The translations under genes were made by a program, and so were the position numbers. This document shows, one piece after another, positions 1-16,882 of a DNA stretch of 64,000 bases. Positions within the stretch are counted from its first letter, which is position 1. Each line of letters starts with the position of its first letter. Source of the DNA: Bugula neritina (lineage: Eukaryota > Bryozoa > Gymnolaemata > Cheilostomatida > Bugulidae); the NCBI GenBank assembly GCA_964035545.1, contig OZ037769.1, forward strand, positions 16,327,133-16,391,132, given 5' to 3'. The notes under the pieces were generated by a model. It was not told the origin of the DNA and searched no databases. It saw nothing but the letters and a program-made list of their open reading frames with translations.

Positions 1-1
1 A

Positions 2-220
2 GAGAAGATAGGGCTGCAGTGTAAGAGAGTAATAGACGCAGGTAGAGCAAGTTACCTGCGTCAGCTGGGCTACAAGGCCACACTAGTCGAGTATGTGGGG
101 AAAGGCGTGTCACTAGAGAATGTCATGCTAGTAGCCACACCTGCTGGCACCCAGACTGTCTCTACGCCAACTACTACCACCGGGAACCAACAGCTTGCAG
201 AAAATGAACTGCTTGTATAA
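2..220 (+). CDS. TRMT13: TRMT13-type tRNA 2'-O-methyltransferase, C-terminal exon (partial)
   Basis: An open frame of 72 codons ends in TAA at 218-220; the rest of the gene lies outside the window. The C-terminal block has a conserved Cys-Lys, an Asp-x-Gly-Arg followed by a Tyr-Leu, then a Gly-Tyr segment and a terminal VSLENV motif before a Thr-rich tail. This order matches the end of the TRM13 family, which methylates the 2'-O of position 4 in certain tRNAs (family knowledge). An internal splice acceptor near position 19 is possible, so the exon start is uncertain. It is convergent with the adenosylhomocysteinase gene, which removes the by-product of methyltransferases; the pairing may be chance. 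Identification comes from recognising the C-terminal motif only. Confidence 0.7.
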   Translation, partial: EKIGLQCKRVIDAGRASYLRQLGYKATLVEYVGKGVSLENVMLVATPAGTQTVSTPTTTTGNQQLAENELLV

Positions 221-221
221 C

Positions 222-227
222 TTTTAT
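222..227 (-). promoter_or_regulatory. Candidate poly(A) signal of the AHCY gene
   Basis: AATAAA on the minus strand, about 205 nt past the AHCY stop codon and only 2 nt past the stop of the convergent TRMT13 gene. If used, the two 3' UTRs overlap. ATTAAA variants nearer the stop (242-247 and about 309-314) are alternatives. Confidence 0.35.
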
Positions 228-431
228 TCTTTACAAAGTAATTTAATGAATATATAAAAATACATTTTCACAAACTACACTTCAAAATATTCTACATGGA
301 ACTGTGTGTTTAATAGCGAGGACTGCATAGAAAGTGTTATAAATATTGCAGGATAGAATGCCTTGTAGCTAGACTGAATGCTAGGTATCGAGTCTATTAA
401 GTGTGAAGTTAACGGGCTATACAGAGTAGCC

Positions 432-5126
<4,695 letters not shown>

Positions 5127-5230
5127 CTTTAAAATTGAAATTGAGTTGCAAAAGAAGAGAACCTTCACGAACACGTGCTACCGCGCTAAAAGCTTCTAGA
5201 GGAAGAGAAAGAATGAGCAATGCAAGTAAA

Positions 5231-5240
5231 TTTATATAAA
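5231..5240 (-). promoter_or_regulatory. Candidate TATA box of AHCY
   Basis: TTTATATAAA, symmetric, lies about 105 nt upstream of the AHCY ATG on the minus strand. Spacing would suit a start site near 5205 and a 5' UTR of roughly 80 nt. The region is AT-rich, so chance is possible. Confidence 0.3.
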
Positions 5241-6433
5241 TAAAATCGACGGTTTTGACCACGCCCCTTTGCTGTTTTCTAAACCAATTATGATTTGAGC
5301 AACAGAAACTATCAAAGAGAGGATAACTCTATAGACAAACAGTTTACGTCTATACCAAGTAAAATAATATAACGATAAAACCGAATTGTTTACCAAAACA
5401 TACAACAGCTAAATGGTATAAAGTGAATGAAATTTATAGTTTGTCTCAAATTTCTTTCACTACGTGTTATTTTTTTAATGTCTTTATCTGCAATATATAA
5501 TGTTGAATCAATCATTTATTATACTCATTCTATGTTATATTATAAGCACTACTGTTTCACTTATTTTATACATAAATTACTTTTAAAATTATTAAGTAAT
5601 GACTAGCAGCAATTACTTTATTTTTAACTAAAATATAGTTTAAAGTTTTACATTGCATGCATAAAAAAATTGCTTGAATTATCCAATATGTCCCAACATA
5701 TAATTAGCTAGTTCAATCTATGCAAATAACTAAAAATCACAATAATTTGATGGTGTATGTTATAGCAAGGAATATTATATTTCTATATAAAATATTGCAT
5801 ATTGAAGTATATTATTATATAATTTATAATCACTATATAGAATATTACTGGCAATGAATATTAATTACTATATGTGAATATAAGTAGGTATATAAATATT
5901 TTTGAGTTAGTATAATAATTCAAGAATTATGAAATAATTCGATTAAAATACAAGCTATGGTTTATAAAATATTCAGCATTATAGAATCATATTATTTATC
6001 AATATAAAGCAAAACTTTAGATATTAAAAACGATAGGTGCAGACATTACTCGTTGCATAAACACTTTAGCTGTCTAGTGATCATTTTGTAGAGGTCACTG
6101 CAAAGGTCAATAAAGAGCTCATTGTAAAGGTTAACGTCGAGGTTAAGTTAGACTTCTGCAGTCAATCTAGAGCTCAATGTAAGCATAGCATAGTATGTTG
6201 TGATAAAAGAACCCTAATATATAAAAAGCTGCATTATAAACAGCTTGAGAAAATAGTTTTCTATAAGTTTATCGAGTAAGAAAATATAGTAGAAATATGG
6301 ATAAACAAATAATGCAAATGGCCAACTATTATATGTAAAGCAGTATACTGATGCAATAGTTTAAATAAAAATAATTGTTGTGTAACATTCAACTATATAA
6401 TATATTCTAATGATGCACCCTCAATATTAGATA
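5241..6433. other. AT-rich intergenic region between the AHCY promoter side and the Kv gene 3' end
   Basis: Very AT-rich, with no long open frame, no splice-flanked exon and no repeat family recognised. It must contain AHCY upstream control sequence and the Kv 3' UTR, but no specific element stands out. Confidence 0.5.
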
Positions 6434-9400
6434 TTATGCAAGTGTGTTGTTTGTTTCTATTGTATCTGGTTGCTTAGTTACGGCTTTTTCAGAGGTTGCT
6501 ATGGTGTCCGGTTGCTTAGCAACGGGCTGCAGTATTATGTCTATAGACGATTCTCTCACCACGTCCAGAGTGTCCACAGATGAGACCAGCTGTAATGGAA
6601 TACAAAATTAAATACATGTGTGCTAATAAAATGCCAAATTTATGTGAACATATGTCAATTTTAGTATAATATGGTAAACGTAATTGGTGTAATAATTATA
6701 TACAATATTTTACTATATATTATCATATGCAATACTAGGTATATTGTATTAGAATGCATAGTATTTTGCAATATATAATGTACTGCAAAAATGTTGTATG
6801 GTATGTCCAACATTTTATGTAGCATAATATAGTATAATATAATAAATATAACATAATATAATATATTAGATATGTTATATTATATATGTCAGCATGCATG
6901 TCTATGTGCTACTCAGTAAGTAAAATAAACAAACATGATAAATGTATTATAGCCATGCGGCCATAGTAATACAATAGGTTTAGAAAAATTGTGTATAACA
7001 ACATATAGAGCAGGTGATGTGAAAGTATAACATGGGAAATAAAGCATTAAATTAGTCATTATACGTGTGTAATATTATATATAGTAAGTGACAATGTAGC
7101 ATGGGTAGTCAGTAGTGGGTAGTATCATATCAATCACGATGGTATCATACCGTGGGTAATGTTATATCGATGCAGCCGGTACTAGTATTATACCATGCAT
7201 GAGTGATTTTCTTGTGAGTAATTTACCACGTGTCGTGTTGTGTACAGTTATATAGTAGTTTGTATACATATTATTATAAATTATTAATATATTGATTGGA
7301 TACAAAATGATGCAGGTTAACACAGACAAACAAAAGTTATTGTGTGCACTGTGAGGTAATTTACCAGACTACAGTTTTGTGTCTCTTATATCTGCAGTAA
7401 AACAAGTCGCCTTTATTAAATAAAATATTATCTTTAGTTGAATTTTTAAAAAAATTGGAATTATCTTTCCATTTCTCTCACCTCGGCTTTGCTAAGGCTC
7501 ATCATTCCACCTCCATTTTTCTTCAAACTTTTATTACGACGAGAATCTTGAGCACTTTCCTTGGGCAGCTTACGGCGAGTTTTAGCATGTGTGTAGTAGA
7601 GGGAGAAATTGTTGACGACAATTGGTACTGTAAATTATATAATGTAATGTAATGTAATATAATATAATTTAATATGATATAATATAATTTAATAGATTAT
7701 AATATAATATTATATAGTACAATATAATATAATATAATATAATATAATATAGTATAATAAAATATAATATAATATAGTATAGTATAATATAGTATAGTAT
7801 AATATAGTATAGTATAATATAATATAGTATAATATAATATAGTATAATAAAATATAATATAATATAATATTATAATACAACTAATTATAAAATCGTAATA
7901 TATTAATATAATGTAATATATAAAGATATTGTATTTCTTACATATCTACAGCGGGTAATATATATATAATATACATGATATATATATAATATGCTATTTA
8001 CTGTAGATATAATATTGACTATGTTAAACATTCTTCTTATTAAACAGTTTTCTGCAATTATAATATTATATGTATGATTGCATAACATTACTTACATGTA
8101 CACTAATAATCTTACATAATATTATACAATGTTTCATGCTATTGAATATAATATACATGTTATATTTCTATAAGGCAGGGCACAATATTAAACAGTATAT
8201 TATAACAGTTATAATACATTATATAATAATTCATATTCGTTAATGAAGTCTTGACACTAGAAGGTGTGATGTTACCTATTATTTTTCATTATTACATTAC
8301 TTTATATTATTACATTACATTACATTATTACATTACTTTATATTATCACATTACATTACATTATTACATTACTTTATATTATTACATTACATTACATTAT
8401 TACATTACTTTATATTATTACATTACATTATTACATTACTTTATATTATCACATTACATTACATTATTACATTACTTTATATTATTACATTACATTACAT
8501 TATTACATTACTTTATATTATTACATTACATTATTACATTACTTTATATTATCACATTACATTACATTATTACATTACTTTATATTATTACATTACATTA
8601 CATTATTACATTACTTTATATTATCACATTACATTACATTATTACATTACTTTATATTATTACATTACATTACATTACTTTATATTATTACATTACATTA
8701 CATTACTTTATATTATTACATTACATTACATTATATTACATTACTTTAAATTATTACAATATTACATATTACATTACATATTATATTATTACATTATGAA
8801 GCACGTTAGAACGTCATCAACTTGTCATATGGAGTTTTCCCTACTAGAAGTTGAATTAAACAAGAAAAGATAATTCTACTTACCTGTGAAAGCTATCACC
8901 AATACTCCTGACATGACACATATGGAACCAACCAAATACCCCACCAGCTGCTTGGGGTGTTTGTCCCCGTACCCTACTGTCGTCATGGTAACCAATGCCC
9001 ACCAAAAACCTGTGAAAACAGCAACACACCCTCAAAGTCTAGAGTCGGTAAACAGCTAGACTGGAGTTCACATCGCACAAAGAGAGACTACATGCTCCTC
9101 CAGAATATGGCTGCTAGTGGTAGTGGCGGAGAAATGCAAGTTCACTACAAGTTTTATTTTCATAATAAGTTGTATGTTGATATGATAATTGTATAATAAC
9201 ACAGCTTTGGTTCGAGCTATTTGAAGATTTTATAACTTTTATGTATATCCAGAATTAAAATGTAAAATATAATTTTAATATTTTGTATCAAGAATATTGT
9301 TCTACTATGAGATATAGCAGCTGTATTTAGCATACATCTATTCTCATAATTATAGGGCATATAACATAATAACTTGAGTTGAGGCATTGTAGTCATAACG

Positions 9401-12400
9401 AAACACAATAGACTGAGAGCATAGAAACCTACCGATAGGTATTGAGGGGAAGTTATTCTCTTCTGCATAGTGAATGATGCTTGCAAATATAAGTACTCCC
9501 GTCATGAGATAAACTACCATGAGAAGTAACTCCTTAGTGCTCACCTGTATATAGGGGTTACATTATACTGTATTGTATTACATGGTATATAGTGTATAGT
9601 GTGTAGTGTATAGTGCTTAGTGTATATAGTATATAGTATATATAGATTATAGTGTATAGTGCACAATATTATATAGTATATAGTACATAGTATATATATT
9701 TATATGTAATATACAGTATATAGTATATTATAGTACTATAAAGTATCTATTATCTAGTACATAGTACACACTATACTAAAATTATACCCCATACTAAGCA
9801 CATTCAATCAGAATTGTATACACATCGATATTGATTAGGAAATAATTATTATATGCAGATAACCAAAGCTAATATCATGTTTTATTGCATCACATTACGT
9901 AATTATAAACTACATGCACTATTTGCTTATATGTCTGTCTTTACAAACAACTAGTGACTGTAAAAAGTAGTCAACTTTCAAATTTGTTACAAAAATTGAG
10001 TAGATAACTCCCAACAAATACAAATTTCTATCCAACCAATAACCACTATGGATATTAATATGATTGGTTATTACTGTCGTTATTCTTTATCTAAACTTCA
10101 ACCTTGAAATGGACAGTATTTATATGTTAGACTGAGGCTACATTTAGATTTATCAGAAATAAGGGGAGGGGGTGACAGTACGCCCTACCTTTATGGTGTA
10201 GGCTAATATCTTGAATGCGGAGTAATGTTTCATCAGCTTAAAGACTCTCAGCACGCGGACTGTACGAAGTACAGTGATAGTCTTTAGGAAGTCTCCAGCC
10301 TTCTCGTACTGACTGTAGTTCATGTCGTCTTCATCTAGTATGTGGTCTGAAATATACTACCAGAAACACAAACTCTGAACCATCAGTCTATAGGATTGTG
10401 ATAATGTAACTCAAGAACTCAGGCTACTGATGAATAAAATAGCCCAGTTTCTAGTTTGTCAATTTATATAGGAGCGTGTTTACTATTCATAGCAATTAAT
10501 TGTTTTTTTGTCAAGAGAAACAGAAAAAAAGTGAAAACTGGAAAGGTGAGTATGGCAATCTATCTCGTTAGGTAAATTATGGAGAGGATAATTCCCACAG
10601 AGAAGAAGCGGTGATATTGTATTGTTAATCAGACTGGACTACCAAACCTTTGCAGATGATATTGAAAAAGCTTCCATAGCATTGATTGCCAGCATAATAT
10701 TATTTAAATGACCAGTGAGTAAAAGTTGACTATGTACATATTTCTACATGATAATGTCATCCACTTGCATAACCTGTCAAGTGTCAAGGGAGCAAGTGCT
10801 TTCTATCCACCAGACACTTGCATAACACATAACTATGCTTTATATACAAAGGCTAAGTGCAGCACTGGGAATTCAGGTGCATGCAGCAGTAGTTCACAGG
10901 CAACTAAGTGTTGACAGAATAATTAAAATTAGGTAAGCGAGCCACAGAATAGCAAGAAAAGCAGCACTAAGTTCATATACACCTACGCACTACGCCCACA
11001 AGATTGTCATATCAATACAATGAATTTAGTTCTCACACATACAACAATTAATTTTGTTACGGAATTCAATTTATTTCAAGTTAGAAAGCAAATAATATAG
11101 TTGTGATAGTTTGAGTTGTGAATTGCATGCAGTTAGTCACACTACTCAGGGTGGGGGTGTTATAGCCGTAGCTAATCCGTAACCAAAACTTACCATTAGT
11201 CTAACTTTTCCTACTGTCTGCATACCAAGGCAAATAAAACTGTTTAGACTGAGTGAAACGAGCTCACTTACCTGCGTGCTGAATCTGTCAACACGCAGGT
11301 AAAGCACGTTTCGAAATTCAATTGTATTTACATATATTATTTATTTAAACTTCAACTGGAATTAAGCCAGGTACGTTCAAGAAAAATTCTACGGAGTTTA
11401 TTTCATGCAAAAGTGTTTCAGTGCTTAATTAACTGCTTGCATAACATGTCACTCAACTTTAGGCTAGGCTGAAAAATAAATTTTCTTTTTATTCATTTCC
11501 TTAGAAGTTTCAGTTTGCTGTAATGTCCCTAGCTAATCTAGTCACCATATAGTGACCCAATAGTCTTGACCTAGTTAACTATCTTGACCCAGTTTAATAT
11601 CTTGACCCATTAATTGAATATAGGTAGAATTTTATTTTTCTTGAAAACCAATATATAAGTGAGGAAAAAGTTAATTGGCTACATAAAATCTCAATACTCG
11701 AATCTCACACATGCAAACCAAATAAAGCTGCGTTTCAACAATTTTAACACAACAACACACTATAAATCATATCAAGGTCATATAAAGGTAATGAGTATAG
11801 AGTGAGATTTATAAACTAACGTGCAGTTAGTTTGGGACGAACTGACTACCAAACAAACATATAATATCACAAAGATCACATTTTCATTGGATACTTACAT
11901 CATTTGTGTAAAACTTTTTAGTCTATTTACCAAATAACATGTTTTACTATGTTATATATTACTAGATTATATAATACTATTTTATATAATACTATGTTAT
12001 ATATTACTAGATTATATGATAAGAGAGATGAGGAACCAAATAATCTTGAGCCCCAACTATTTGAATATATAGTTGCAGTTTGCTCAAAATTGACCCTGGT
12101 CCGCCTTGTATAGGCAAAAAGAAACTTCAGAAAACATGACAGAAATCTGCAGGAAAATTACAAAAAAAGTATAAGAGAAATAATACAGAGCAACTTAACT
12201 TATTTATTCACTCAATCATAGGTAGGTGTTACATGTACGTATAACCAACTTACACATAGGTATGTGTTGGCAGCGCACTGAATTTGGGCTTCAAACTGTT
12301 TCCATTTTACATTTAAATTTAATTACTATATCTGCTTCATAACATATTCATTATTATATAAACTTCTCAATATTGTAGTGTACTATGCCACTTACTGTAT

Positions 12401-15400
12401 GTTTTATGATGATGGATATGAGTTGAGGTATCACACACACAATGTCTATAATGTTGAGGGGACCCTTAAAGAACTGACATTTGTTGGGAGAAAATATTAG
12501 CCGCACAACCAGCTCCAGGAGAAAGTAACCCTAAAACAGGCCAGGAACTGATGTTAGAACAGCACAAATGAAACAGTGTAATACAGCCAGGTTTTTGATA
12601 CAGCTTTTAATAGACACTAAAGCTTGTCATTTTATTTCTAAGTTGTACAGGCCTGACTAGCAGCATGCATAGAATATTGAGTAAGAAACCAACGCCAAAG
12701 ATAAAATAATTGTTATACAAAAAGTTTTAATAGAATGGTTACACTTTAAGCCACAGAATGAAGTAGTCATCTGTGGTAAAGACCTAATAAAGCAATTGAA
12801 ATATTTACCAGACAGGCGTCATCTATGGTACTGAGGATAGGGTGAGGCTCCGTGTGAGGATATGGTCCTAAGGCTAGGGGTTCAGAGGCCAGGGACTGGT
12901 TGGTGGTGTCATCTAAATTACAACAGTTGCAGGTGGTGGTGGGTGTGCTGTAGTAAGGAGCAGGGTCTGGTGCGGTGGTGCGAATATTGTTGTAGTAGAC
13001 GACTCTAAACAAGTAGTGGGACTCCAGAATTGTCTCCAGTATGGATATGACAACAAACCCCATGGATATCGCCATCAGTACCTGTCAACATGAGTCACGA
13101 CGAGTCATGGTTAGCTCGAGTTATAAGAGTTAGTATGAGTCATCATTATCATTAGTCATGGCTATGAATAGTTATGGTTACCATTAGTCATGTTCATCAT
13201 TAGTCATGCCCTCAATGCTTATTATGAGTTATGAGTAGGTGATATGGTGAGTGTAGTTAGTATGATTAGTATATGATACTCATTCCACTGAGATAGGTCA
13301 GGCATTAAGAGATTATATTTTAAAATATACTTATTCTAAATTCCTGTAACTTTTGTGGGAGTGATAAAACACGCAATAGCCTAGCTAATATTGGAGAAAT
13401 GCGTTGTGTAGGAGTAAAGATATATAGTAATTATATGTCATTAAATATACACATACATAACTATTCATATAAAATACAAGCTATTATATCTAACATACTA
13501 GCAAGTACCAACATATTGCAGTAACTAATTGGAATAGCGAGTCACCTTGGCTAGTTTAGACTCTGACGGGTATTCTAGAGAAAGCCACGCCTCTCTTTTG
13601 AGCCTCTGCCAGCGTGTCCCAGAGTTCCTTGCCTTTCTGGCCTTCTCCAGGAACTGATATTCATCTTCCCCACCGAAAGCTGACTCCAAGTCAGCAAGGG
13701 TCTCCTTGTGACTGTGGTACTTGGCGTAGTTACCCCAGCAGCATGGCTCAATCTCAGCCTCATTCAGCCCCCAGAACTCTAGTTCCTGCAGTATATAGTT
13801 ATGTAATAGAATATCATATTATATTGTATTATATTATGTAATATTATGCTAAATTATATTATTTTGTTGTTATATATTATGTCATATTATTGTGTTATTA
13901 TGTATTATGTAGTATCATGTAATACATAATATAATGTTACTACATTATATTATCATGTTGTATTATATTATGTAATACTACATAATATGAAATATTGTGT
14001 TATATCATAAATTATGTAATACATATTATATTATATTGTATACTTTTATATCACGGTTTGATATTTTATAGACAAGATTAAAGGAGACAGAAAGGTGAAT
14101 AGTGAATATTTACTACCTTTTTCATAGCATTTCCGCATAAACTCTCTGATACATGCAGCTCGTCTGTTCTGAAAACAACAAGGAATTTATAATAAAGTTG
14201 AAATAAAGCTAAATTAATTGTAAGCTAGCAATAGCTGAGTTTATAATGACATCTCTTCAAACAATTCACTCTTTATTAACAAGTAGCGATGAAATCATTT
14301 TAGTTAAATCACTTAATTTTTACATCTGCTACCAAAATGTTGGTCTCTCCACAGAATAGTTTGATTTACTCTCAAAAGCATAAATATATACCAAAATGTT
14401 ATAGTTATAACAAATAGAATAAATATTACAAAGTATATAAAAAGTTATTATATTGCATTTTATGGTATATAATAATTAAATTAGGCCGAAACTTGTTTGT
14501 TCAAAATGTTAGAATGTTTGAAATAGTTTGATTATAGGATGAAGAAAGTTTTATTATCTTAGCCTTAGCACAAGAGATTGTGAGTTAGATCAGGGGCTAT
14601 AAATAGTGGATGCTATATAAGGAAATATGACTATCATATATTCATAAATAATATAAGCTTTTTGCACTAGCTAACTTTAAAGTAAAAATATCTACAGGCA
14701 CCATTTGAAAAATGCAGGTAGCATAAGAAGTGCAGTTTAGGTTTAATATATTATGACAAATATAATATACTTAAATCAGGTTTTGTATGCACCATTAAAC
14801 AATATCTACTCATCAACAAATTCCTAAACACGTGGGATATTTCATAGTTCAACATTTATTCTGTGAGATGGCCTGTAATTGTGCAATCTTTACCCATCCT
14901 AAACCTAAATAAAATAACAAAGTTTATTCTGTTGTGTATATCTAAGTGAATCTACATAATAACATAGAAGAGAAATTACACTCTAAAAATTAATTGCACT
15001 CAATTACCTTGTGAAAGTATTTATTTGAGCAATTTGTAAGCTCTAGTGAGTACACTATGCTCTCAATGCTTTGTCTATTTAGTACTCATGTGATTTGTAG
15101 TTTATTATCTCCCCTAACAATAAACACTCATGTGGGTTTATAGTCACTGTCCCTGTGAGAACTTCTGATAGAAAGAGAATTTATCTCAATACAGAAACTA
15201 GTTGCCTCTGAGATTTGGAGAAGCTGAGAATGTTTACTGATTTTGATGTACTTAAAGAGTTGGGATTGTGCAATAGTGTGCACTGCACTGCACTGCACTG
15301 CACTGCACTGCACTGCACTGCACTGCACTGCACTGCACTGCACTGCACTGCACTGCACTGCACTGCAGTATATTGCATTGTACTGCACTAGCTACACTGC

Positions 15401-16581
15401 ACTTAATACTGAGGCAGTTACAAATATATTATAAGTGTAGTATAAGTATAATAATGATAGTATAAATATATAAGCATTTAAGGAGGAGCCGTGGTCTAGA
15501 GGTTAGAGCGTTTCGCTTAGTAAACATGAAGTCATGGGTACGAGCCCAACAAAAGTCATTGGTGATGTTAGGAAGAGCATTCAGTCATAATTGCTCCTGC
15601 ATCCCATCTGAATAAGTCCTTAGGACGATTTAACCAAAAGCCCATCCATTAGGAGTTTCTCACAGTACTATAAACTTGTTTGAGTTTTATGTAAGCATAG
15701 TATAATGTAGTATGTAATATATTATTATAAATAGGATCAGCTGTGTATTAAATGAAGTAGAGCCCATGCAAGTGTGTGTCATGTTGAATTAGACATTGAC
15801 TGGTTGATGTAGGAGTGAATAACAGAAGTAATGAGTGAATAATGAAAATACTAATTGATTCTGATGTTTCTATAACATTATATAGTGATTATATCCATTC
15901 ATCCTAGACAATAGCTATACCTGGTCACAATGACCAGCTCTTTCTCAGACTATAATGTAATTATCAGACTATAATATTATAGTTCTCAGACTATGAGGGG
16001 ATGAGCTCCCTTCCCCTTACTTCCTTTACACAGCAGTGCAGTGATAGTACTACTTTAGGTACCTGGTATTTGTGAATATGAGTTGCTACTAGCCTAATAA
16101 ACTATAATAACCAACTCCTTATTATGCTTTTACTAGTATTATAATATATGCATTCTATTTGCACTTTGATAAAGAAAACAAAATCTTTTTTGCCAATGAT
16201 GAAATAGTTAAAATAGAGCTTTAAGTTTTGCCTTTTAATACCTTTATAACATGAAGATTTCATGCTGCAAACTGTTTGTAGGTTATACAAATTTTGTTTA
16301 TAAGTGGGAACTCATTAACTTTTAAATTGACTTATTTTAATATTCCATATTACAAAAATGTACCTGTAATACACTTACCTGTAATATTCTAGAATTGACT
16401 GAAAAGCGTCTGGACATCTGTCAAAGAAGAAGCAGTTTTTCTGCTCGATGTACGTAGAGTGAGATTCCCTATCTAGAGCCAACTGCGACAGCGTGGTCCC
16501 CGGCAGCCTCTCCAAGGTGCTGTAGTACGTCCAGAATTCTCTCCCGCCCACATTGATGCAGATCAGCTCTTTATCCGCCAT
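6434..16581 (-). CDS. Voltage-gated K+ channel alpha subunit, non-Shaker (Shaw/Kv3-like), complete 10-exon gene
   Basis: Plasma-membrane tetrameric K+ channel. Exons in transcript order: 16581-16379, 14168-14117, 13785-13546, 13081-12809, 12530-12396, 10356-10189, 9544-9433, 9009-8884, 7627-7482, 6589-6434; all GT-AG, total 1611 nt (536 aa). The T1 tetramerisation domain carries His73, Cys79, Cys100 and Cys101 in H-x5-C-x20-CC spacing, the zinc site of Shab/Shaw/Shal channels. S1 and a long Thr/Pro/Cys-rich S1-S2 loop with an NQS glycosylation site are in exon 4. S2-S3 has the FSPNKCQFF and LNIIDIV blocks. S4 charges are K326, R332, R335, R338, K341, K344, with Thr329 at the usual R1 position. 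The filter is TTVGYGD at 404-410. S6 resembles Shaw (GxLVGxxC, GVLxIA, VNNF), but the hinge is TVP (436-438) instead of PVP. For exon 6, the acceptor at 10357 is chosen over the one at 10347 because only the former keeps the frame. The orthology group within Kv is unproven. Confidence 0.95.
7640..7875. repeat. AT-rich (TAATA)-type tandem array in Kv intron 8
   Basis: Runs of ATAATATAATATAGTATAG variants directly follow (genomic +) the exon ending at 7627. Low complexity with no function visible. Confidence 0.7.
8276..8790. repeat. 36/31-bp AT-rich minisatellite in Kv intron 8
   Basis: A unit built from CATTACTTTATATTATTA and CATTACATTACATTATT segments repeats about 15 times with 5-bp length variants (36 versus 31 bp). 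The unit lacks stop codons in one + strand frame, which produces a false 182-codon open frame of Tyr/Ile/Leu/His repeats. Confidence 0.8.
9570..9780. repeat. Degenerate TAGTGTATAG array in Kv intron 6
   Basis: Short TAGTGTATAG/TAGTATATAG words recur in the intron between exons 9544 and 10189. Imperfect, AT-rich, non-coding. Confidence 0.55.
11268..11302. repeat. Perfect 11-bp inverted repeat in Kv intron 5
   Basis: TTACCTGCGTG (11268-11278) and its exact complement (11292-11302) flank a 13-nt loop. The arms are GC-richer than the surrounding intron. It could fold in RNA or be a protein-binding dyad; nothing links it to a known family. Confidence 0.6.
13800..14050. repeat. AT-rich low-complexity stretch in Kv intron 2
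   Basis: TATTATGTAATA-like words recur across most of the intron between exons 13785 and 14117. No coding or RNA feature seen. Confidence 0.6.
15131..15180 (-). mobile_element. 3' fragment of the tRNA-derived SINE
   Basis: About 50 bp match, in reverse orientation, the 3' end of the SINE copies elsewhere in this window (the segment around TATAGTCACTGTCCCTGTGAGA). The head and central motif are missing. It lies in Kv intron 1. Confidence 0.6.
15281..15366. repeat. (CACTG)n pentanucleotide microsatellite
   Basis: Seventeen uninterrupted CACTG units followed by decayed units to about 15400, inside Kv intron 1. The perfect array suggests recent length change. Overlapping open frames on both strands are products of the repeat. 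Confidence 0.95.
15482..15692 (+). mobile_element. tRNA-derived SINE copy 1
   Basis: The head carries a pol III A-box-like TGGTCTAGAGG and a B-box-like GGGTACGAGCCC about 45 nt later, as in a tRNA. The body then has GGTGATGTTAGGAAGAGCAT and an end with TCTCACAG and TATAAACTTG. At least three more copies in this window share this order. It lies in Kv intron 1, antisense to the gene. Confidence 0.8.
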
Positions 16582-16683
16582 ATTGAAGGGTTAAGCGGAG
16601 ATAACTTCTAACCTCATGTCTGAAAATACGCTAGGTCTTATTATAAGTAATATGATTGGATTGATACTGAAATATAGTAAAAG

Positions 16684-16882
16684 ATCTAGGAGTTAGGGAG
16701 TTGGCTTAGCAAATGCAAGGTCACATGGGTTTGATCTCCATTACAGGCCATTTGGTGATGTTAGGAAGAGCATCCAGTTATATAATTACTCCTGTGCCGC
16801 ATATGAATAAGTTCTTAGCCAATTTAAAAAGCCCTTTCTATCAGGGAATTCTCACAGGAAACACTATAAACTTTCGTGAGTT
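16684..16882 (+). mobile_element. tRNA-derived SINE copy 2
   Basis: Same layout as the other copies: a decayed tRNA-like head with a B-box-like GGGTTTGATCTCC, the GTTAGGAAGAGCATCCAG body motif, and a tail with TATCAGGGA and TATAAACTTTCG. It lies about 100 bp upstream of the Kv start codon. Confidence 0.75.

Noticed and set aside
8251-8799. 182-codon His/Tyr/Ile-rich open frame
   Set aside because: Read through a 36-bp minisatellite inside a Kv intron, on the opposite strand.
10347-10347. Alternative acceptor TTTCAG for Kv exon 6
   Set aside because: It would put the S4 exon out of phase with the S2-S3 exon; the acceptor at 10357 restores the frame.
15128-15434. Cys/Ser/Ala/Val and Leu/His repeat open frames on both strands
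   Set aside because: Translations of the (CACTG)n microsatellite.
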